Positions 43,259-55,322 of a DNA stretch of 64,000 bases are shown piece after piece. This stretch comes from Bradyrhizobium prioriisuperbiae. Its GTDB lineage: Bacteria > Pseudomonadota > Alphaproteobacteria > Rhizobiales > Xanthobacteraceae. The notes below the pieces were generated by a model, which made no database searches, was not told the origin of the DNA, and saw only the letters and a list, made by a program, of their open reading frames with translations. Numbering within the stretch: position 1 is the stretch's first letter; each line of letters begins with the position of its first letter. A program made the translations under genes and the position numbers. The DNA lies in assembly GCF_032397745.1 (NCBI RefSeq), contig NZ_CP135921.1, positions 2,046,001-2,110,000 of the forward strand. Direction: 5' to 3'.

Positions 43259-44353
43259 TCAGACTTCGGCGTGAGCCTCGGCCGGGCGCTTCTGCCAGAA
43301 TTTGAGCACCCGCTGCGCCGTCGCCGGCACCAGCCGCTCATAGTTCATGCGCGCCTCTTCCATTTCCGGAATCGACGGATTGGGTTTGCCGGGTCCGATC
43401 CGGACGATGATCAGGGCGCGCACCGTGGCCCACTGCAGCCCCAGCGATTTGCCCATGATGAGGATCGGGTCATGGCGATCGCCGCGGATCAGATGGTCGA
43501 TGATCGAGAGACTGACGCCGGTCATCACCGACAGGGTGGCGACGGTCTCTTCGTATTTGTGCTCTTTCGCGAACGCCATCAGCGCGGCTTCGTTCAGCTC
43601 TTCCGCCATGCTGAGTGTCAGGATTTCCCGCTGCGCACGGGCGAAGTCGCGCGCGCCGCGCGACGGCGCGGAGCCGATCCCGATCATGGCCTGGTTGATC
43701 GCCACCTTCTTGGCCGGCGATGCCATGTCGAACAGGCGGCGGCGCACGATGTCAGCCGAATGCTCGAGCAGCTCCTTGAGCTGCATCTGGGTGATGTCAT
43801 GGCGCTTGCCGATCGCCAGCGCCAGCACGCCGTCGTCGCTGGCCCGGGTCAGCAGGCCGGAATAACCGGTGGTGGAGAACTGTGCGCCGGAGTTGCCGGC
43901 AACGCTGCGGATCACGTCGCGATCGCCGCGGCGCACGATCACGTCGGTGACCGGAGGCGACAGCGTGGCGCGCTCCGAAATCGCGAACAAATGGCCCTGG
44001 CCCTTGGCACCGGCGATCTCGATCAAGGTCGGCTCGTCGACCAGCGGCGACGAGCGCAGCAGCGGACCGGAGATGGCGATCTCGTCTTCGTGCACCAGGA
44101 GGCCGACCAGCGACGGCGGGGCATTGGGAATCGGGGCAATCTGCTCGGCGAGACGCACGCGGGCGTCGATCTCGACCAGCGGCACGAGGCCAATCAGGAT
44201 ACCGTCGAACAATTCAACGTGCCTGGGCTGGAAATGCGCCGCACCCTGCGCGAACAGATCGGACAGTTTGCGGATGATGTCGGCTTGCCGGCGCGCGTCA
44301 CCACCCCTTACGACATCGTCGAGTTCCGGAATTATCGGTGTCGGTACGGCCAT
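43259..44353 (-). CDS. DUF2336 domain-containing protein
   Basis: The 364-residue protein matches the alphaproteobacterial DUF2336 family, with HEAT-like helical content, ARVRLAEQIAPIPNAPPSLV near residues 65-85 and a regular pattern of Leu-rich helices through the C-terminus. Family members have been linked to motility and stress regulation, but no biochemical function is established. AAGGA lies before the ATG. It runs opposite to the flanking trmB and rimP genes. Confidence 0.8.
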   Translation of the reverse strand: MAVPTPIIPELDDVVRGGDARRQADIIRKLSDLFAQGAAHFQPRHVELFDGILIGLVPLVEIDARVRLAEQIAPIPNAPPSLVGLLVHEDEIAISGPLLRSSPLVDEPTLIEIAGAKGQGHLFAISERATLSPPVTDVIVRRGDRDVIRSVAGNSGAQFSTTGYSGLLTRASDDGVLALAIGKRHDITQMQLKELLEHSADIVRRRLFDMASPAKKVAINQAMIGIGSAPSRGARDFARAQREILTLSMAEELNEAALMAFAKEHKYEETVATLSVMTGVSLSIIDHLIRGDRHDPILIMGKSLGLQWATVRALIIVRIGPGKPNPSIPEMEEARMNYERLVPATAQRVLKFWQKRPAEAHAEV

Positions 44354-44514
44354 TACGTATCCTTGCCCGGCACAAGGTGTTGCCCCTGCCGCGCGGTGTT
44401 TGGGTCCGCCCTACGCTATTGCGCCCAGGTGAACGAAGGGTTTAGTCCGGCGCGCGCCTTCGCTTGATCGGATGAAATGGAACCGAAACGGCCGCAAGTG
44501 AGGGGTCAGCGCCC

Positions 44515-44543
44515 TTGCCCAGCGCGCAAGAAAAGGCTATATT
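44515..44543 (+). promoter_or_regulatory. sigma-70-type promoter for the rimP operon leader
   Basis: TTGCCC at 44515-44520 and TATATT at 44538-44543 are separated by exactly 17 bases. Transcription would begin near 44550, some 210 bases before the rimP start, placing a structured leader at the 5' end of the operon. Confidence 0.6.
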
Positions 44544-44549
44544 GGCACC

Positions 44550-44615
44550 ACTAAAGACGTCTCATACGATCGCGTATTGAGAGTGGGCTCCTCCGGGGAC
44601 CCGCTCTTTTTTATT
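44550..44615 (+). promoter_or_regulatory. attenuator-like leader of the rimP-nusA-infB operon
   Basis: From a predicted start near 44550, the RNA forms hairpin 1 (ATACG-atcg-CGTAT at 44564-44577, extended by a bulged TCA/TGA). Hairpin 2 is GAGTGGG...CCCGCTC at 44581-44606, and TTTTTT follows at 44607-44612. The second hairpin plus U-tract is a normal Rho-independent terminator, yet it lies 145 bases before rimP. It may attenuate the operon or end a separate small RNA of about 65 nt. Rfam defines a rimP leader in gammaproteobacteria; similarity is not established. Confidence 0.65.
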
Positions 44616-44757
44616 ACCTGAAACAGGCTTGGAAACGGACCGCAGCAATGCGGGAAACACGCCCACGCCCGCGATGGCAGCGAGCGATCGGGGCTCCCTG
44701 ACCGGGCGCCGGAACGGGACATTAGACGACGCTTAACCTTAAATCGGGTTTGGGATT

Positions 44758-45537
44758 TTGACTTCGGACATAAACGATCCAACCGCGCAGCCTGCGATCG
44801 ACGAATTGCTGGACGAACCCCGTCTGGTGGTCGAGCCGGGCGTTGCCGCGCGTGTTGCCGCGGTCGCCGGCCCGGTGCTGCAGGGCATGGGTTATCGTCT
44901 GGTCCGGATCAAGGTATCCGGTGAAGCCGGCTGCACCGTGCAGGTCATGGCGGAGCGGCCCGACGGCACCATGCTGATCGAGGACTGCGAAGCGGTCTCG
45001 CGGGCGCTATCGCCGGTGCTCGATATCGCCGATCCGATCGAGCGGGCCTATCGCCTGGAGATCTCCTCACCGGGCATCGACCGGCCACTGGTCCGCCGCA
45101 GCGATTTCGAGCGCTATACCGGCCATCTGGTCAAAATCGAAATGGCCGTCGCCCATGAGGGCCGCAAGCGGTTTCGTGGCACCCTGACCGGGGTGGAGGG
45201 CGACCGCCTCAACCTGCGCCGTGACGACGCGCGTGCCGATGAGGTGGCCGACGTCGCGCTGGTGATGGAAGACATCAACGATGCGCGGCTGGTGCTGACC
45301 GATGAATTGATCGCGGAATCGATGCGCCGGGGCAAGGCGGCCGAACGCGACTTGCGCGAGGATCTCGGTCTCGCGCCGCCGCCGCCGTCCCATGCAAAGC
45401 GCGATCGTCAGAAATCGATGGCCGCGCCGCCGAGGAAGCCAACGCCGAAACCGAAGCCGAAAGCCAAACCGACCAACACCAAGCAACACCGGCTCGATGC
45501 GCAAAACCAGCGCAACGGGCACCACGAAGGAGACTAG
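44758..45537 (+). CDS. rimP: ribosome maturation factor RimP
   Basis: The 259-residue protein has the RimP N-domain (about residues 20-100, [14 protein letters not shown] and [14 protein letters not shown]) and the SH3-like C-domain, followed by a Lys/Pro-rich tail ([14 protein letters not shown]) that lengthens it beyond the usual 150-200 residues. It helps 30S assembly. The start is a TTG at 44758 with a weak ribosome site, unusual for the first gene of an essential operon. It leads rimP-nusA-ylxR-infB, with nusA following 4 bases after its stop. Confidence 0.9.
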   Translation: MTSDINDPTAQPAIDELLDEPRLVVEPGVAARVAAVAGPVLQGMGYRLVRIKVSGEAGCTVQVMAERPDGTMLIEDCEAVSRALSPVLDIADPIERAYRLEISSPGIDRPLVRRSDFERYTGHLVKIEMAVAHEGRKRFRGTLTGVEGDRLNLRRDDARADEVADVALVMEDINDARLVLTDELIAESMRRGKAAERDLREDLGLAPPPPSHAKRDRQKSMAAPPRKPTPKPKPKAKPTNTKQHRLDAQNQRNGHHEGD

Positions 45538-45541
45538 GACC

Positions 45542-47143
45542 ATGGCCGCTATCAGCGCCAACAAGCTCGAACTTCTGCAGATCGCCGACGCTGTCGCGCG
45601 CGAAAAATCGATCGACCGCTCGATCGTGATCGCGGCGATGGAGGACGCCATCGCCAAGGCGGCGCGGGCGCGCTACGGCAGCGAAACCGACGTGCATGCC
45701 GAAATCGATGGCAAGAAGGGCGAGTTGCGGCTGTCGCGTCACATGCTGGTCGTCGAACAGGTCGAGAATTCCTCAAACCAGATTTCGCTGGTCGACGCAC
45801 AGCGTGCCAATCCGGGCGCGCAGGTCGGCGACACCATCGCCGACACCCTGCCACCGTTGGAATACGGGCGCATCGCGGCCCAGTCCGCCAAGCAGGTGAT
45901 CGTGCAGAAGGTCCGTGAAGCCGAGCGCGACCGGCAGTACCAGGAATTCAAGGATCGCATCGGCGATATCGTCAACGGCACCGTCAAGCGGGTCGAATAC
46001 GGCAGCGTGATCGTCGATCTGGGCCGTGGCGAAGCCATCGTGCGCCGCGACGAGATGCTGCCGCGCGAACTGTTCCGCAACGGCGACCGTGTCCGCGCCT
46101 ATCTGTTCGACGTCCGCCGCGAGACCCGCGGACCGCAGATTTTCCTGTCCCGCACCCATCCGCAGTTCATGGCGAAGCTGTTCGCCCAGGAAGTACCCGA
46201 AATCTACGACGGCATCGTCGAGATCAAGGCGGTGGCCCGCGATCCGGGCTCGCGCGCCAAGATCGGCGTGATTTCGCGGGATTCCTCGGTCGATCCGGTC
46301 GGCGCCTGCGTCGGCATGCGCGGCTCGCGCGTGCAGGCCGTGGTCAACGAGCTGCAGGGCGAGAAGATCGACATCATTCCGTGGTCGCCCGACATCGCGA
46401 CCTTCGTGGTCAACGCGCTGGCGCCGGCCGAAGTCGCCAAGGTCGTGATCGATGAAGACCGCGAGCGTATTGAAGTCGTGGTCCCCGATACCCAATTGTC
46501 GCTTGCAATCGGCCGCCGCGGGCAGAATGTCCGACTTGCCTCGCAGCTGACCGGCTGGGACATCGACATCCTTACCGAACAAGAGGAATCGGAACGGCGC
46601 CAGGCCGATTTCGAAAATTCAACCCGCGTTTTCATGGAAGCGCTCAACGTCGACGAAGTCGTCGGGCAACTGCTCGCGTCGGAAGGCTTTTCGTCGGTCG
46701 AGGAACTGTCATTGGTGGATATCAAGGAACTCGCAGGGATCGAAGGCTTCGACGAGGAAACCGCGCAGGAACTGCAGAACCGCGCCCGGGAATACCTTGA
46801 GCAGCAGGAAGCCGAACTCGACGCCAAGCTCAAGGAGCTGGGCGTCGATGAGGCGCTGAAGACGGTGCCGGGCACCAATCTGAAAATCCTGGTCAAGCTC
46901 GGCGAGAACGGCGTCAAGACCATCGAGGACCTGGCCGATTGCGCCACCGACGACCTCGCCGGCTGGACCGAGCGCAAGGACGGCGAGACCACCAAGCATC
47001 CGGGCTTCGTCGAAGCCGCGGATCTGTCACGGGAAGATGCGGAAGCCCTGATCATGCAGGCACGCGTCGCGGCGGGATGGATCTCGGAGGCTGACCTCGT
47101 CAAGCCGGCAGCGCCCGACGCCGCCGACGATCATCCGGCGTAA
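45542..47143 (+). CDS. nusA: transcription termination/antitermination factor NusA
   Basis: The 533-residue protein has an N-terminal RNA-polymerase-binding domain (1-125), an S1 domain (about 135-205, GDIVNGTVKRVEYGSVIVDLG), two KH domains (about 230-350, GVISRDSSVDPVGACVGMRG and AIGRRGQNVRLASQL), and C-terminal helix-hairpin-helix repeats from about 370, typical of alphaproteobacterial NusA. It modulates pausing and termination. The start at 45542 follows AAGGAG; an upstream extension overlaps rimP and is spurious. Confidence 0.95.
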   Translation: MAAISANKLELLQIADAVAREKSIDRSIVIAAMEDAIAKAARARYGSETDVHAEIDGKKGELRLSRHMLVVEQVENSSNQISLVDAQRANPGAQVGDTIADTLPPLEYGRIAAQSAKQVIVQKVREAERDRQYQEFKDRIGDIVNGTVKRVEYGSVIVDLGRGEAIVRRDEMLPRELFRNGDRVRAYLFDVRRETRGPQIFLSRTHPQFMAKLFAQEVPEIYDGIVEIKAVARDPGSRAKIGVISRDSSVDPVGACVGMRGSRVQAVVNELQGEKIDIIPWSPDIATFVVNALAPAEVAKVVIDEDRERIEVVVPDTQLSLAIGRRGQNVRLASQLTGWDIDILTEQEESERRQADFENSTRVFMEALNVDEVVGQLLASEGFSSVEELSLVDIKELAGIEGFDEETAQELQNRAREYLEQQEAELDAKLKELGVDEALKTVPGTNLKILVKLGENGVKTIEDLADCATDDLAGWTERKDGETTKHPGFVEAADLSREDAEALIMQARVAAGWISEADLVKPAAPDAADDHPA

Positions 47144-47157
47144 GGTCATGCCCTCGC

Positions 47158-47838
47158 ATGCTGGCAGCCCTCGAACCCGCAGATCTTGACGACGGACCCC
47201 GGACCGCAAAGTCCGGGACCGAACGGATGTGCGCGGTCACGCGGCAGGTGCAGCCGATCGAGGACCTGATCCGGTTCGTGGTCGCGCCCGACGGCCAGGT
47301 GGTCGCCGACCTGAAACGCAAGCTGCCCGGCCGGGGCCTGTGGGTTTCGGCCGCGCAAGGAACGGTCGCGGAGGCCGTCAAGCGCGGCGTATTCGGCCGC
47401 GGATTCAAGCGCGATGTGCGCGTTTCGCCGGATTTCCTGGCCGAAACCGAAAATCTGATGGTCCGCAGCCTGATCGAGGCGCTGGCCATGGCCGGCAAGG
47501 CGGGCGCCGTGGTCTCCGGCTTCAGCAAGGTGGAAACCGCGCTGCAGCGGGGCGAAACCGCCGCCCTGATCCATGCCTCCGACGGCGCCGCCGATGGAAT
47601 CCGCAAGCTGGACGCGACAGCGCGGCAAATCGCGGGCGAAACCGGTGAAATTCCGGTTCTCAACGCATTGACCTCTGCAGAATTGGATTTGGCACTAGGG
47701 CGGTCAAATGTGATACATGCTGCCCTGCGCGCGGGCTCGGCGGCCGAAACCGTCCTTGCCCGCTGCCGACGCGTCGTCCGGTTTCGCGCTGAACCGGACC
47801 GCCGGGTGACAAAAATTTCAAAGTCAAAGGACGTCTGA
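47158..47838 (+). CDS. YlxR (DUF448) fused to an L7Ae-like domain
   Basis: The 226-residue protein carries a YlxR domain (about residues 20-90, CAVTRQVQPIEDLIRFVVAPDG and LPGRGLWVSA) fused to an L7Ae/L30e-like region (about 105-200, EALAMAGKAGAVVSGFSKVETAL). Both are RNA-binding modules, and the fusion is common in alphaproteobacteria. It sits between nusA and infB as usual. The ATG at 47158 starts 14 bases after the nusA stop. Confidence 0.87.
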   Translation: MLAALEPADLDDGPRTAKSGTERMCAVTRQVQPIEDLIRFVVAPDGQVVADLKRKLPGRGLWVSAAQGTVAEAVKRGVFGRGFKRDVRVSPDFLAETENLMVRSLIEALAMAGKAGAVVSGFSKVETALQRGETAALIHASDGAADGIRKLDATARQIAGETGEIPVLNALTSAELDLALGRSNVIHAALRAGSAAETVLARCRRVVRFRAEPDRRVTKISKSKDV

Positions 47839-47902
47839 AGCAGACGGCTTGGACCGAGTGACGCGGCGCGCTGGCGCGCCCAACGAGATTAGGGATGACT
47901 GA

Positions 47903-50581
47903 ATGGCTGAGACGAAGAATCCTGGCGACAAGACGCTAAGCGTCGGTTCGAAAACTCTGTCGCTGAAGCCGCGCACAGAGACCGGCGTCGTGCGCCAGAG
48001 TTTCAGCCACGGCCGCACCAAGTCGGTGGTGGTCGAAAAACGGACCAAGCGTCGCTTGCCCGGTGAAGGGCCAGGGCCGAGCGAAGCCCCACCGCGTGCG
48101 CCGGAACCGCCGGTGAAAGCTGCGCCCGTCGCTCCCCCGCGCCCGACCCCGCCGTCCCGTCCGGCTCCGCCGCCCCGTGGCGGTTCGGGCGTCGTGCTGC
48201 GCACTTTGACCGAGGACGAGCGCAGCGCGCGCGCATTGGCGCTCGCCGATGCCAAGGTCCGCGAAGAGGAAGAGCGCCGCGTCGCCGAGGAAGAGGCCGC
48301 GCGCCGCAACACCAAGGAATTCAAGGAGCAGCAGGAACGCGAAGCCGCCGAAGCGCGCCAGCGCGAGGAAGCCAACCGCCATCGCCTGGAGGCCGAAGCC
48401 AAGCGCAAGGCCGAACTCGAAGCCAAGAAGCGTTTCGGCGAGGAAGAAGCCAAGCAGCAGGCGGCGACCTCGGCTGCGCCGGCAGCGGCACGCCCCGCCG
48501 CGGGCGCTCGCCCCGCGACTGGCACCACGCCCGCACGCCCGGCCATCACGACCGCGGCCCGCCCGGCCGGAGTTCCGGCCGAGCCGGACGAGGATGACGG
48601 TCCGCGCCAGATCCGCCGTGGTCCCGGCGGCGCCGCGCGCCCCGTCATCGCGCCCAAGCCGACCGCCAAGCCGGCGCCGGCCAAGCAGCGGGGACGTCTG
48701 ACGCTGGTCACCGCACTGACCGCCGACGATGTTCGCGAACGCTCGGTTGCCTCATTCCGCCGCCGCACCCAGCGGCTGAAGGGTCATCAGTCGAACGAGC
48801 CGAAGGAAAAGCTGATTCGCGAGGTGGTGATTCCCGAAGCCATCACCATCCAGGAGCTCGCCAACCGCATGGCGGAGCGCGCCGTGGACGTGATCCGCAT
48901 GCTGATGAAACAGGGCCAGATGGTGAAGATCACCGACGTGATCGACGCCGACACGGCCCAGCTGATCGCTGAAGAACTCGGCCACACCGTCAAGCGCGTC
49001 GCCGAATCCGACGTCGAGGAAGGCCTGTTCGACGTTGCCGACGATCATGCCACCGATCAGACGCCGCGTTCGCCGGTGGTGACCGTGATGGGTCACGTCG
49101 ACCACGGCAAGACCTCGCTGCTCGACGCGCTGCGCCACGCCAATGTGGTCAGCGGCGAAGCCGGCGGTATCACCCAGCACATCGGCGCCTATCAGGTGAC
49201 CTCGCCGGAGAGCGGCAAGAAGATCACCTTCATCGACACCCCGGGCCACGCCGCGTTCACCGCGATGCGCGCCCGCGGCGCCAAGGTGACGGATATCGTG
49301 GTGCTGGTGGTGGCCGCCGACGACGGCGTGATGCCGCAGACGATCGAGGCGATCAACCACGCCAAGGCGGCGAAGGTGCCGATGATCATCGCCATCAACA
49401 AGATCGACAAGCCCGATGCCAAGCCGGAGCGTGTCCGCACCGAACTGCTGCAATACGAGGTTCAAGTCGAATCGTTTGGCGGTGAAGTCGTCGATGTCGA
49501 GGTCTCCGCCAAGAACAAGACCAATCTCGACAAACTGCTCGAGATGATTGCGCTGCAGGCCGACTTGCTCGACCTCAAGACCAATCCGGATCGTCCGGCG
49601 GAAGGCACCGTGATCGAAGCCAAGCTCGATCGCGGCCGTGGCCCGGTGGCGACCGTGCTGGTACAGCGCGGCACGCTGCGCATCGGCGACATCATTGTCG
49701 CCGGCGCCGAAATGGGCCGCGTCCGCGCCCTGATTTCGGATCAAGGCGTCTCGCTCGACGAGGCCGGTCCGTCGGTTCCAGTCGAAGTGCTCGGCTTCAA
49801 CGGTCCGCCGGAGGCCGGCGACCGGCTCGCGGTGGTCGAGAACGAAGCCCGCGCCCGCGAAGTGACCGACTATCGCGCCCACCAGAAGCGCGAAAAGTCC
49901 GCCGCCAGCATCTCCGGCATGCGCGGTTCGCTCGAACAGATGATGTCGCAGCTCAAGACCACGGGCCGCAAGGACTTCCCGCTGGTCATCAAAGCGGACG
50001 TGCAGGGCTCGCTCGAAGCGATCCTCGGCTCGCTCGAGAAGCTCGGCACCGATGAAGTCGCAGCCCGCATCCTGCATGCAGGCGTCGGCGGCATCAGCGA
50101 ATCCGACGTGACGCTGGCTGAAGGCTTCAATGCCGCGATCATCGGCTTCAATGTGCGTGCGCACAAGGAAGCCGGCAATCTCGCCAAGCGCAACGGCATC
50201 GAAATCCGCTACTACAACATCATCTACGATCTGGTGGATGACGTGAAAAAGGCGATGTCCGGCCTGCTCGCGCCGACGCTGCGCGAGACAATGCTCGGCA
50301 ACGCCCTGATCCTGGAGGTGTTCAACATCTCCAAGGTCGGCAAGATCGCGGGTTGCCGCGTCACCGACGGAACCGTGGAACGCGGCGCCAATGTGCGCCT
50401 GATCCGCGACAACGTGGTCATCCATGAAGGAAAGCTTGGGCAACTCAAGCGCTTCAAGGACGACGCCAAGGAAGTCGTCTCCGGTCAGGAATGCGGCATG
50501 TCGTTCGAAAATTATCAGGACATGCGGCCCGGCGACGTTATCGAGTGTTATCGTGTGGAGACGATCCAGCGCTCGCTGTAA
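47903..50581 (+). CDS. infB: translation initiation factor IF-2
   Basis: The 892-residue protein has a long Pro/Ala/Glu/Lys-rich N-terminal region (1-290), an IF2_N domain near 310-365, and a GTPase with G1 [10 protein letters not shown] near 396-405, DTPGH near 443 and NKID near 498. Two beta-barrel domains and a helical C-terminus follow ([19 protein letters not shown]). It brings fMet-tRNA to the 30S subunit. The N-terminal low-complexity region is longer than in many relatives. It is upstream of rbfA, with a strong stem-loop between them. Confidence 0.95.
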   Translation: MAETKNPGDKTLSVGSKTLSLKPRTETGVVRQSFSHGRTKSVVVEKRTKRRLPGEGPGPSEAPPRAPEPPVKAAPVAPPRPTPPSRPAPPPRGGSGVVLRTLTEDERSARALALADAKVREEEERRVAEEEAARRNTKEFKEQQEREAAEARQREEANRHRLEAEAKRKAELEAKKRFGEEEAKQQAATSAAPAAARPAAGARPATGTTPARPAITTAARPAGVPAEPDEDDGPRQIRRGPGGAARPVIAPKPTAKPAPAKQRGRLTLVTALTADDVRERSVASFRRRTQRLKGHQSNEPKEKLIREVVIPEAITIQELANRMAERAVDVIRMLMKQGQMVKITDVIDADTAQLIAEELGHTVKRVAESDVEEGLFDVADDHATDQTPRSPVVTVMGHVDHGKTSLLDALRHANVVSGEAGGITQHIGAYQVTSPESGKKITFIDTPGHAAFTAMRARGAKVTDIVVLVVAADDGVMPQTIEAINHAKAAKVPMIIAINKIDKPDAKPERVRTELLQYEVQVESFGGEVVDVEVSAKNKTNLDKLLEMIALQADLLDLKTNPDRPAEGTVIEAKLDRGRGPVATVLVQRGTLRIGDIIVAGAEMGRVRALISDQGVSLDEAGPSVPVEVLGFNGPPEAGDRLAVVENEARAREVTDYRAHQKREKSAASISGMRGSLEQMMSQLKTTGRKDFPLVIKADVQGSLEAILGSLEKLGTDEVAARILHAGVGGISESDVTLAEGFNAAIIGFNVRAHKEAGNLAKRNGIEIRYYNIIYDLVDDVKKAMSGLLAPTLRETMLGNALILEVFNISKVGKIAGCRVTDGTVERGANVRLIRDNVVIHEGKLGQLKRFKDDAKEVVSGQECGMSFENYQDMRPGDVIECYRVETIQRSL

Positions 50582-50631
50582 GTCCAAGTCTTACATCGAG
50601 TTTGGGATCGCATTACGAACCGACCTCATTT

Positions 50632-50662
50632 CGCGAGCAGCCCGTTTGAGCGGCTGCTCGCG
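50632..50662. terminator. stem-loop in the infB-rbfA gap
   Basis: A perfect 11-bp stem, CGCGAGCAGCC (50632-50642) and GGCTGCTCGCG (50652-50662), has a 9-base loop and extends with CCTCAT/ATGAGG past a TT bulge. No T-tract follows immediately, though AATCTTTT occurs about 12 bases later. It may be an RNA-processing or partial termination site within the operon. Confidence 0.6.
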
Positions 50663-50752
50663 ATGAGGCCATAAATCTTTTAATCACTCACGATGAGGCG
50701 CGCGGCCTGCCGCGCGTCCCCAGTTCGTGAGGCAATGAGCAGATTTCAAATC

Positions 50753-51211
50753 ATGCCCCGCCATCAACAACGCGGTCCAGGCAAGCCTTCTGGAAACAAG
50801 GCTTCTGGCAGCAAGGCTTCCAGCACCGAAGGTTCGCAGCGTCAGCTGCGCGTCGGCGAGTTGGTGCGCCATGCGGTGGCCGACCTGCTGTCGCAAGGCA
50901 GCGTGCACGATCCGGACCTCGAAGGTCACATCATCACCATTCCAGAAGTGCGGATGTCGCCGGACCTCAAGCTCGCCACCGTTTATGTGATGCCGCTCGG
51001 CGGTCAGGGCATCGACAAGGTGCTCGCCGCGCTCGAACGCAACAAGAAGTTTCTCCGCGGTGAAGTTGCGCGGCGCATTAACTTAAAATTTGCGCCTGAT
51101 ATTCGCTTTCGCGTTGACGAACGATTCGACGAGGCGGAACGAATAGAGAAGCTACTGAGAACACCTGCGGTTCAAAAAGATCTCAGACAAGAATCGGACG
51201 AAAACGAATGA
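50753..51211 (+). CDS. rbfA: ribosome-binding factor A
   Basis: The 152-residue protein has the RbfA KH-like core from about residue 25 ([21 protein letters not shown], then [17 protein letters not shown] and [19 protein letters not shown]). It acts in late 30S assembly. I chose the ATG at 50753, giving [10 protein letters not shown] as in relatives; one in-frame ATG at 50735 is an alternative. The N-terminus contains a three-unit pentapeptide repeat ([15 protein letters not shown]) from a 15-bp tandem repeat. It overlaps the truB start. Confidence 0.92.
   Translation: MPRHQQRGPGKPSGNKASGSKASSTEGSQRQLRVGELVRHAVADLLSQGSVHDPDLEGHIITIPEVRMSPDLKLATVYVMPLGGQGIDKVLAALERNKKFLRGEVARRINLKFAPDIRFRVDERFDEAERIEKLLRTPAVQKDLRQESDENE
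50783..50827 (+). repeat. 15-bp tandem repeat inside rbfA, three units
   Basis: Units AAGCCTTCTGGAAAC, AAGGCTTCTGGCAGC and AAGGCTTCCAGCACC lie at 50783-50797, 50798-50812 and 50813-50827. The 15-bp period keeps the reading frame, so the protein gains a K-A-S-G-x repeat in its disordered N-terminus. Confidence 0.85.
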
Positions 51212-52353
51212 ACGGACATCCGCAAAACGACATCGATCTCGCCCCTTCGGATGATTCGAACGAGCATGCGCAAAATAAATTTGCTGGTTCGCAGGCCGTT
51301 AACAGCGAGCCGGATTTCCGCGCGCATCGGGAACAGCAGCCGCAGCAATCGCGCGGACAACATCGCGGACAGCAGGGCGGCGATCGCTCCGGCAAGCCGA
51401 AGCGCGACAAGCGTGACGTGCACGGCTGGGTGATTCTCGACAAGCCGATCGGCATGACGTCGACCCACGCGGTCGCGGTGATCAAGCGGCTGTTCCAGGC
51501 CAAGCGCGCCGGCCACGCCGGCACGCTCGATCCGCTGGCCTCCGGCGGACTGCCGATCGCACTCGGCGAAGCCACCAAAACGGTCCCGTTCGTGATGGAC
51601 GGCCGCAAGCGTTACCGCTTCACCGTGACCTGGGGCGAGGAGCGCGATACCGACGACACCGAGGGCCGGGCCACGGCCACCAGCACGGAACGCCCGACCG
51701 CCGAGGCGATCCGCGCCCTGCTGCCGCAGTTCACCGGGCTGATCGAGCAGACCCCGCCGCAATATTCGGCGATCAAGATCCAGGGCGAGCGCGCCTATGA
51801 CCTTGCCCGCGACGGCGAGGTGGTGGAACTGAAGCCGCGCCCGGTCGAGATTCACGAATTAATCCTTGTGGAACAGAAGGATAGCGACCGTTCGGTATTC
51901 GAGGCCGAATGCGGCAAGGGAACCTATGTCCGGGCGCTGGCCCGGGACCTTGGCCGGCTGCTGGGCTGTTATGGCCATATCAGCGCATTGCGCCGGACCC
52001 TGGTGGGCCCGTTCGTCGAAAACGACATGATTCCACTGGAACAACTGGAGGCTTTGTGCGATAGAGCCGCGTCCGGTGGGGCTAGCCTCGCCGACGCGCT
52101 TTTGCCCGTTGAGACCGCGCTGGACGACATCCCGGCACTGGCCGTCACACGGGCGGATGCGGCAAGGCTCCATCGGGGCCAGGCCGTCTTGTTGCGCGGA
52201 CGGGATGCGCCCAATTCGAGCGGCACAGTCTATGTCACCGTCGGAGGCCGTTTGCTGGCCCTCGCCGAAATTGGCAATGGCGAACTCATCCCCAAGCGCG
52301 TGTTCAACCTGACCGGGCTGACAGCCAGTTCCAGTCGCAACGAAGGTGTTTGA
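51208..52353 (+). CDS. truB: tRNA pseudouridine-55 synthase TruB
   Basis: The 381-residue protein has the catalytic motif [12 protein letters not shown] with Asp108, plus [16 protein letters not shown] and a C-terminal PUA-like domain. It makes pseudouridine at position 55 of tRNAs. A Gln/Arg/Lys-rich extension of about 70 residues precedes the core, longer than in E. coli. The ATG overlaps the rbfA stop by four bases. It is followed by rpsO two bases after its stop. Confidence 0.93.
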   Translation: MNGHPQNDIDLAPSDDSNEHAQNKFAGSQAVNSEPDFRAHREQQPQQSRGQHRGQQGGDRSGKPKRDKRDVHGWVILDKPIGMTSTHAVAVIKRLFQAKRAGHAGTLDPLASGGLPIALGEATKTVPFVMDGRKRYRFTVTWGEERDTDDTEGRATATSTERPTAEAIRALLPQFTGLIEQTPPQYSAIKIQGERAYDLARDGEVVELKPRPVEIHELILVEQKDSDRSVFEAECGKGTYVRALARDLGRLLGCYGHISALRRTLVGPFVENDMIPLEQLEALCDRAASGGASLADALLPVETALDDIPALAVTRADAARLHRGQAVLLRGRDAPNSSGTVYVTVGGRLLALAEIGNGELIPKRVFNLTGLTASSSRNEGV

Positions 52354-52355
52354 CG

Positions 52356-52625
52356 ATGTCGATTACCGCAGAACGCAAAGCGGAAGTCATCAAGACGAAT
52401 GCAAAGAAGTCCGGCGACACGGGTTCGCCGGAAGTCCAGGTCGCGATCCTCTCGGAGCGCATCACCAACCTGACCGAGCACTTCAAGACCCACGTCAAGG
52501 ATAATCATTCCCGTCGTGGTCTGCTCAAGCTTGTGTCCACCCGCCGTTCGCTTCTCGATTATGTGAAGAAGACGGACGAGGCGCGCTACAAGGCGCTTCT
52601 CGAGCGGCACAATATCCGTCGTTAA
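52356..52625 (+). CDS. rpsO: 30S ribosomal protein S15
   Basis: The 89-residue protein is a full-length S15 with [24 protein letters not shown] (about residues 23-46), the [19 protein letters not shown] segment that binds the 16S three-way junction, and a C-terminal [13 protein letters not shown]. In E. coli S15 represses its own translation. The ATG at 52356 has AAGG upstream. A hairpin terminator follows at 52635. Confidence 0.96.
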   Translation: MSITAERKAEVIKTNAKKSGDTGSPEVQVAILSERITNLTEHFKTHVKDNHSRRGLLKLVSTRRSLLDYVKKTDEARYKALLERHNIRR

Positions 52626-52634
52626 GACAAGTCC

Positions 52635-52660
52635 ACGCGCGCACAACCTGCGCGCGTTTT
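52635..52660 (+). terminator. intrinsic terminator after rpsO
   Basis: A perfect 9-bp stem, ACGCGCGCA (52635-52643) and TGCGCGCGT (52649-52657) with loop CAACC, is followed by TTT. It separates rpsO from pnp, with some read-through likely. Confidence 0.8.
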
Positions 52661-52785
52661 GTCATGCAGGCCGCTTATCGTGAACAAGTCACGGCGACCT
52701 GCATGATCCGCCCGCCGCAATACGGCGGCAGGCGGTGACGGGCAAGGGGCCCGTGAATCGAAGGACAGACGTTATTCGAAGCATG

Positions 52786-52881
52786 AAAGCCATGGCAGGA
52801 TCGCCGGACGCTGACGTCGCAATTCATTTGCACGCAGCGTCTCGCCATCTTGGCATGGCTTTGGTGTTTTTGGCGTCCGGC
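52786..52881 (+). promoter_or_regulatory. pnp leader with alternative base pairing
   Basis: Within the 250-bp leader of pnp, AAAGCCATG (52786-52794) pairs with CATGGCTTT (52854-52862), and GCCGGACGC (52803-52811) pairs with GCGTCCGGC (52873-52881). The two long-range helices cross each other, so both together would form a pseudoknot. GACGCTG (52807-52813) can instead pair locally with CAGCGTC (52835-52841), competing for the same bases. This suggests a switchable leader, consistent with PNPase autoregulation known in E. coli. Confidence 0.6.
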
Positions 52882-52910
52882 CGTCGAAAAACCGATGAAA
52901 GATAATTACG

Positions 52911-55064
<2,154 letters not shown>

Positions 55065-55093
55065 TCCACGTCGTTTGAAAATACCGGAGTCGG

Positions 55094-55121
55094 AAAGGGC
55101 GGCCGCGAGGCCGCCCTTTTT
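55094..55121 (+). terminator. intrinsic terminator after pnp
   Basis: A stem of AAAGGGCGGCC (55094-55104) and GGCCGCCCTTT (55109-55119) with a GCGA loop is followed by TTTTT. It ends the rimP-to-pnp cluster. Confidence 0.93.
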
Positions 55122-55322
55122 CGTTCAGGCCTGTGATTCGCGCGCATGGAAGCAGTGCAGCATGACCGGCACGAGCCTCCCCTGACGAAACCAAATTCGC
55201 TTTCGATTTGAGCAAAATCAACGGCTTAAATTTGCGGCCGCGCGGCTCAGTAGAACTGAGCACCGCCTTTTGATATCAAGTAACGCGCGATTCAACCGCG
55301 CGTTGGTGATCAGGGGAAAGCA

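Noticed and set aside
48752..50587. Long open frame (611 codons) on the minus strand opposite infB
   Set aside because: It is an antisense shadow produced by high-G+C codon bias. It shows no domain pattern, and infB is certain. The same applies to long antisense frames opposite pnp, nusA, katG and corC.
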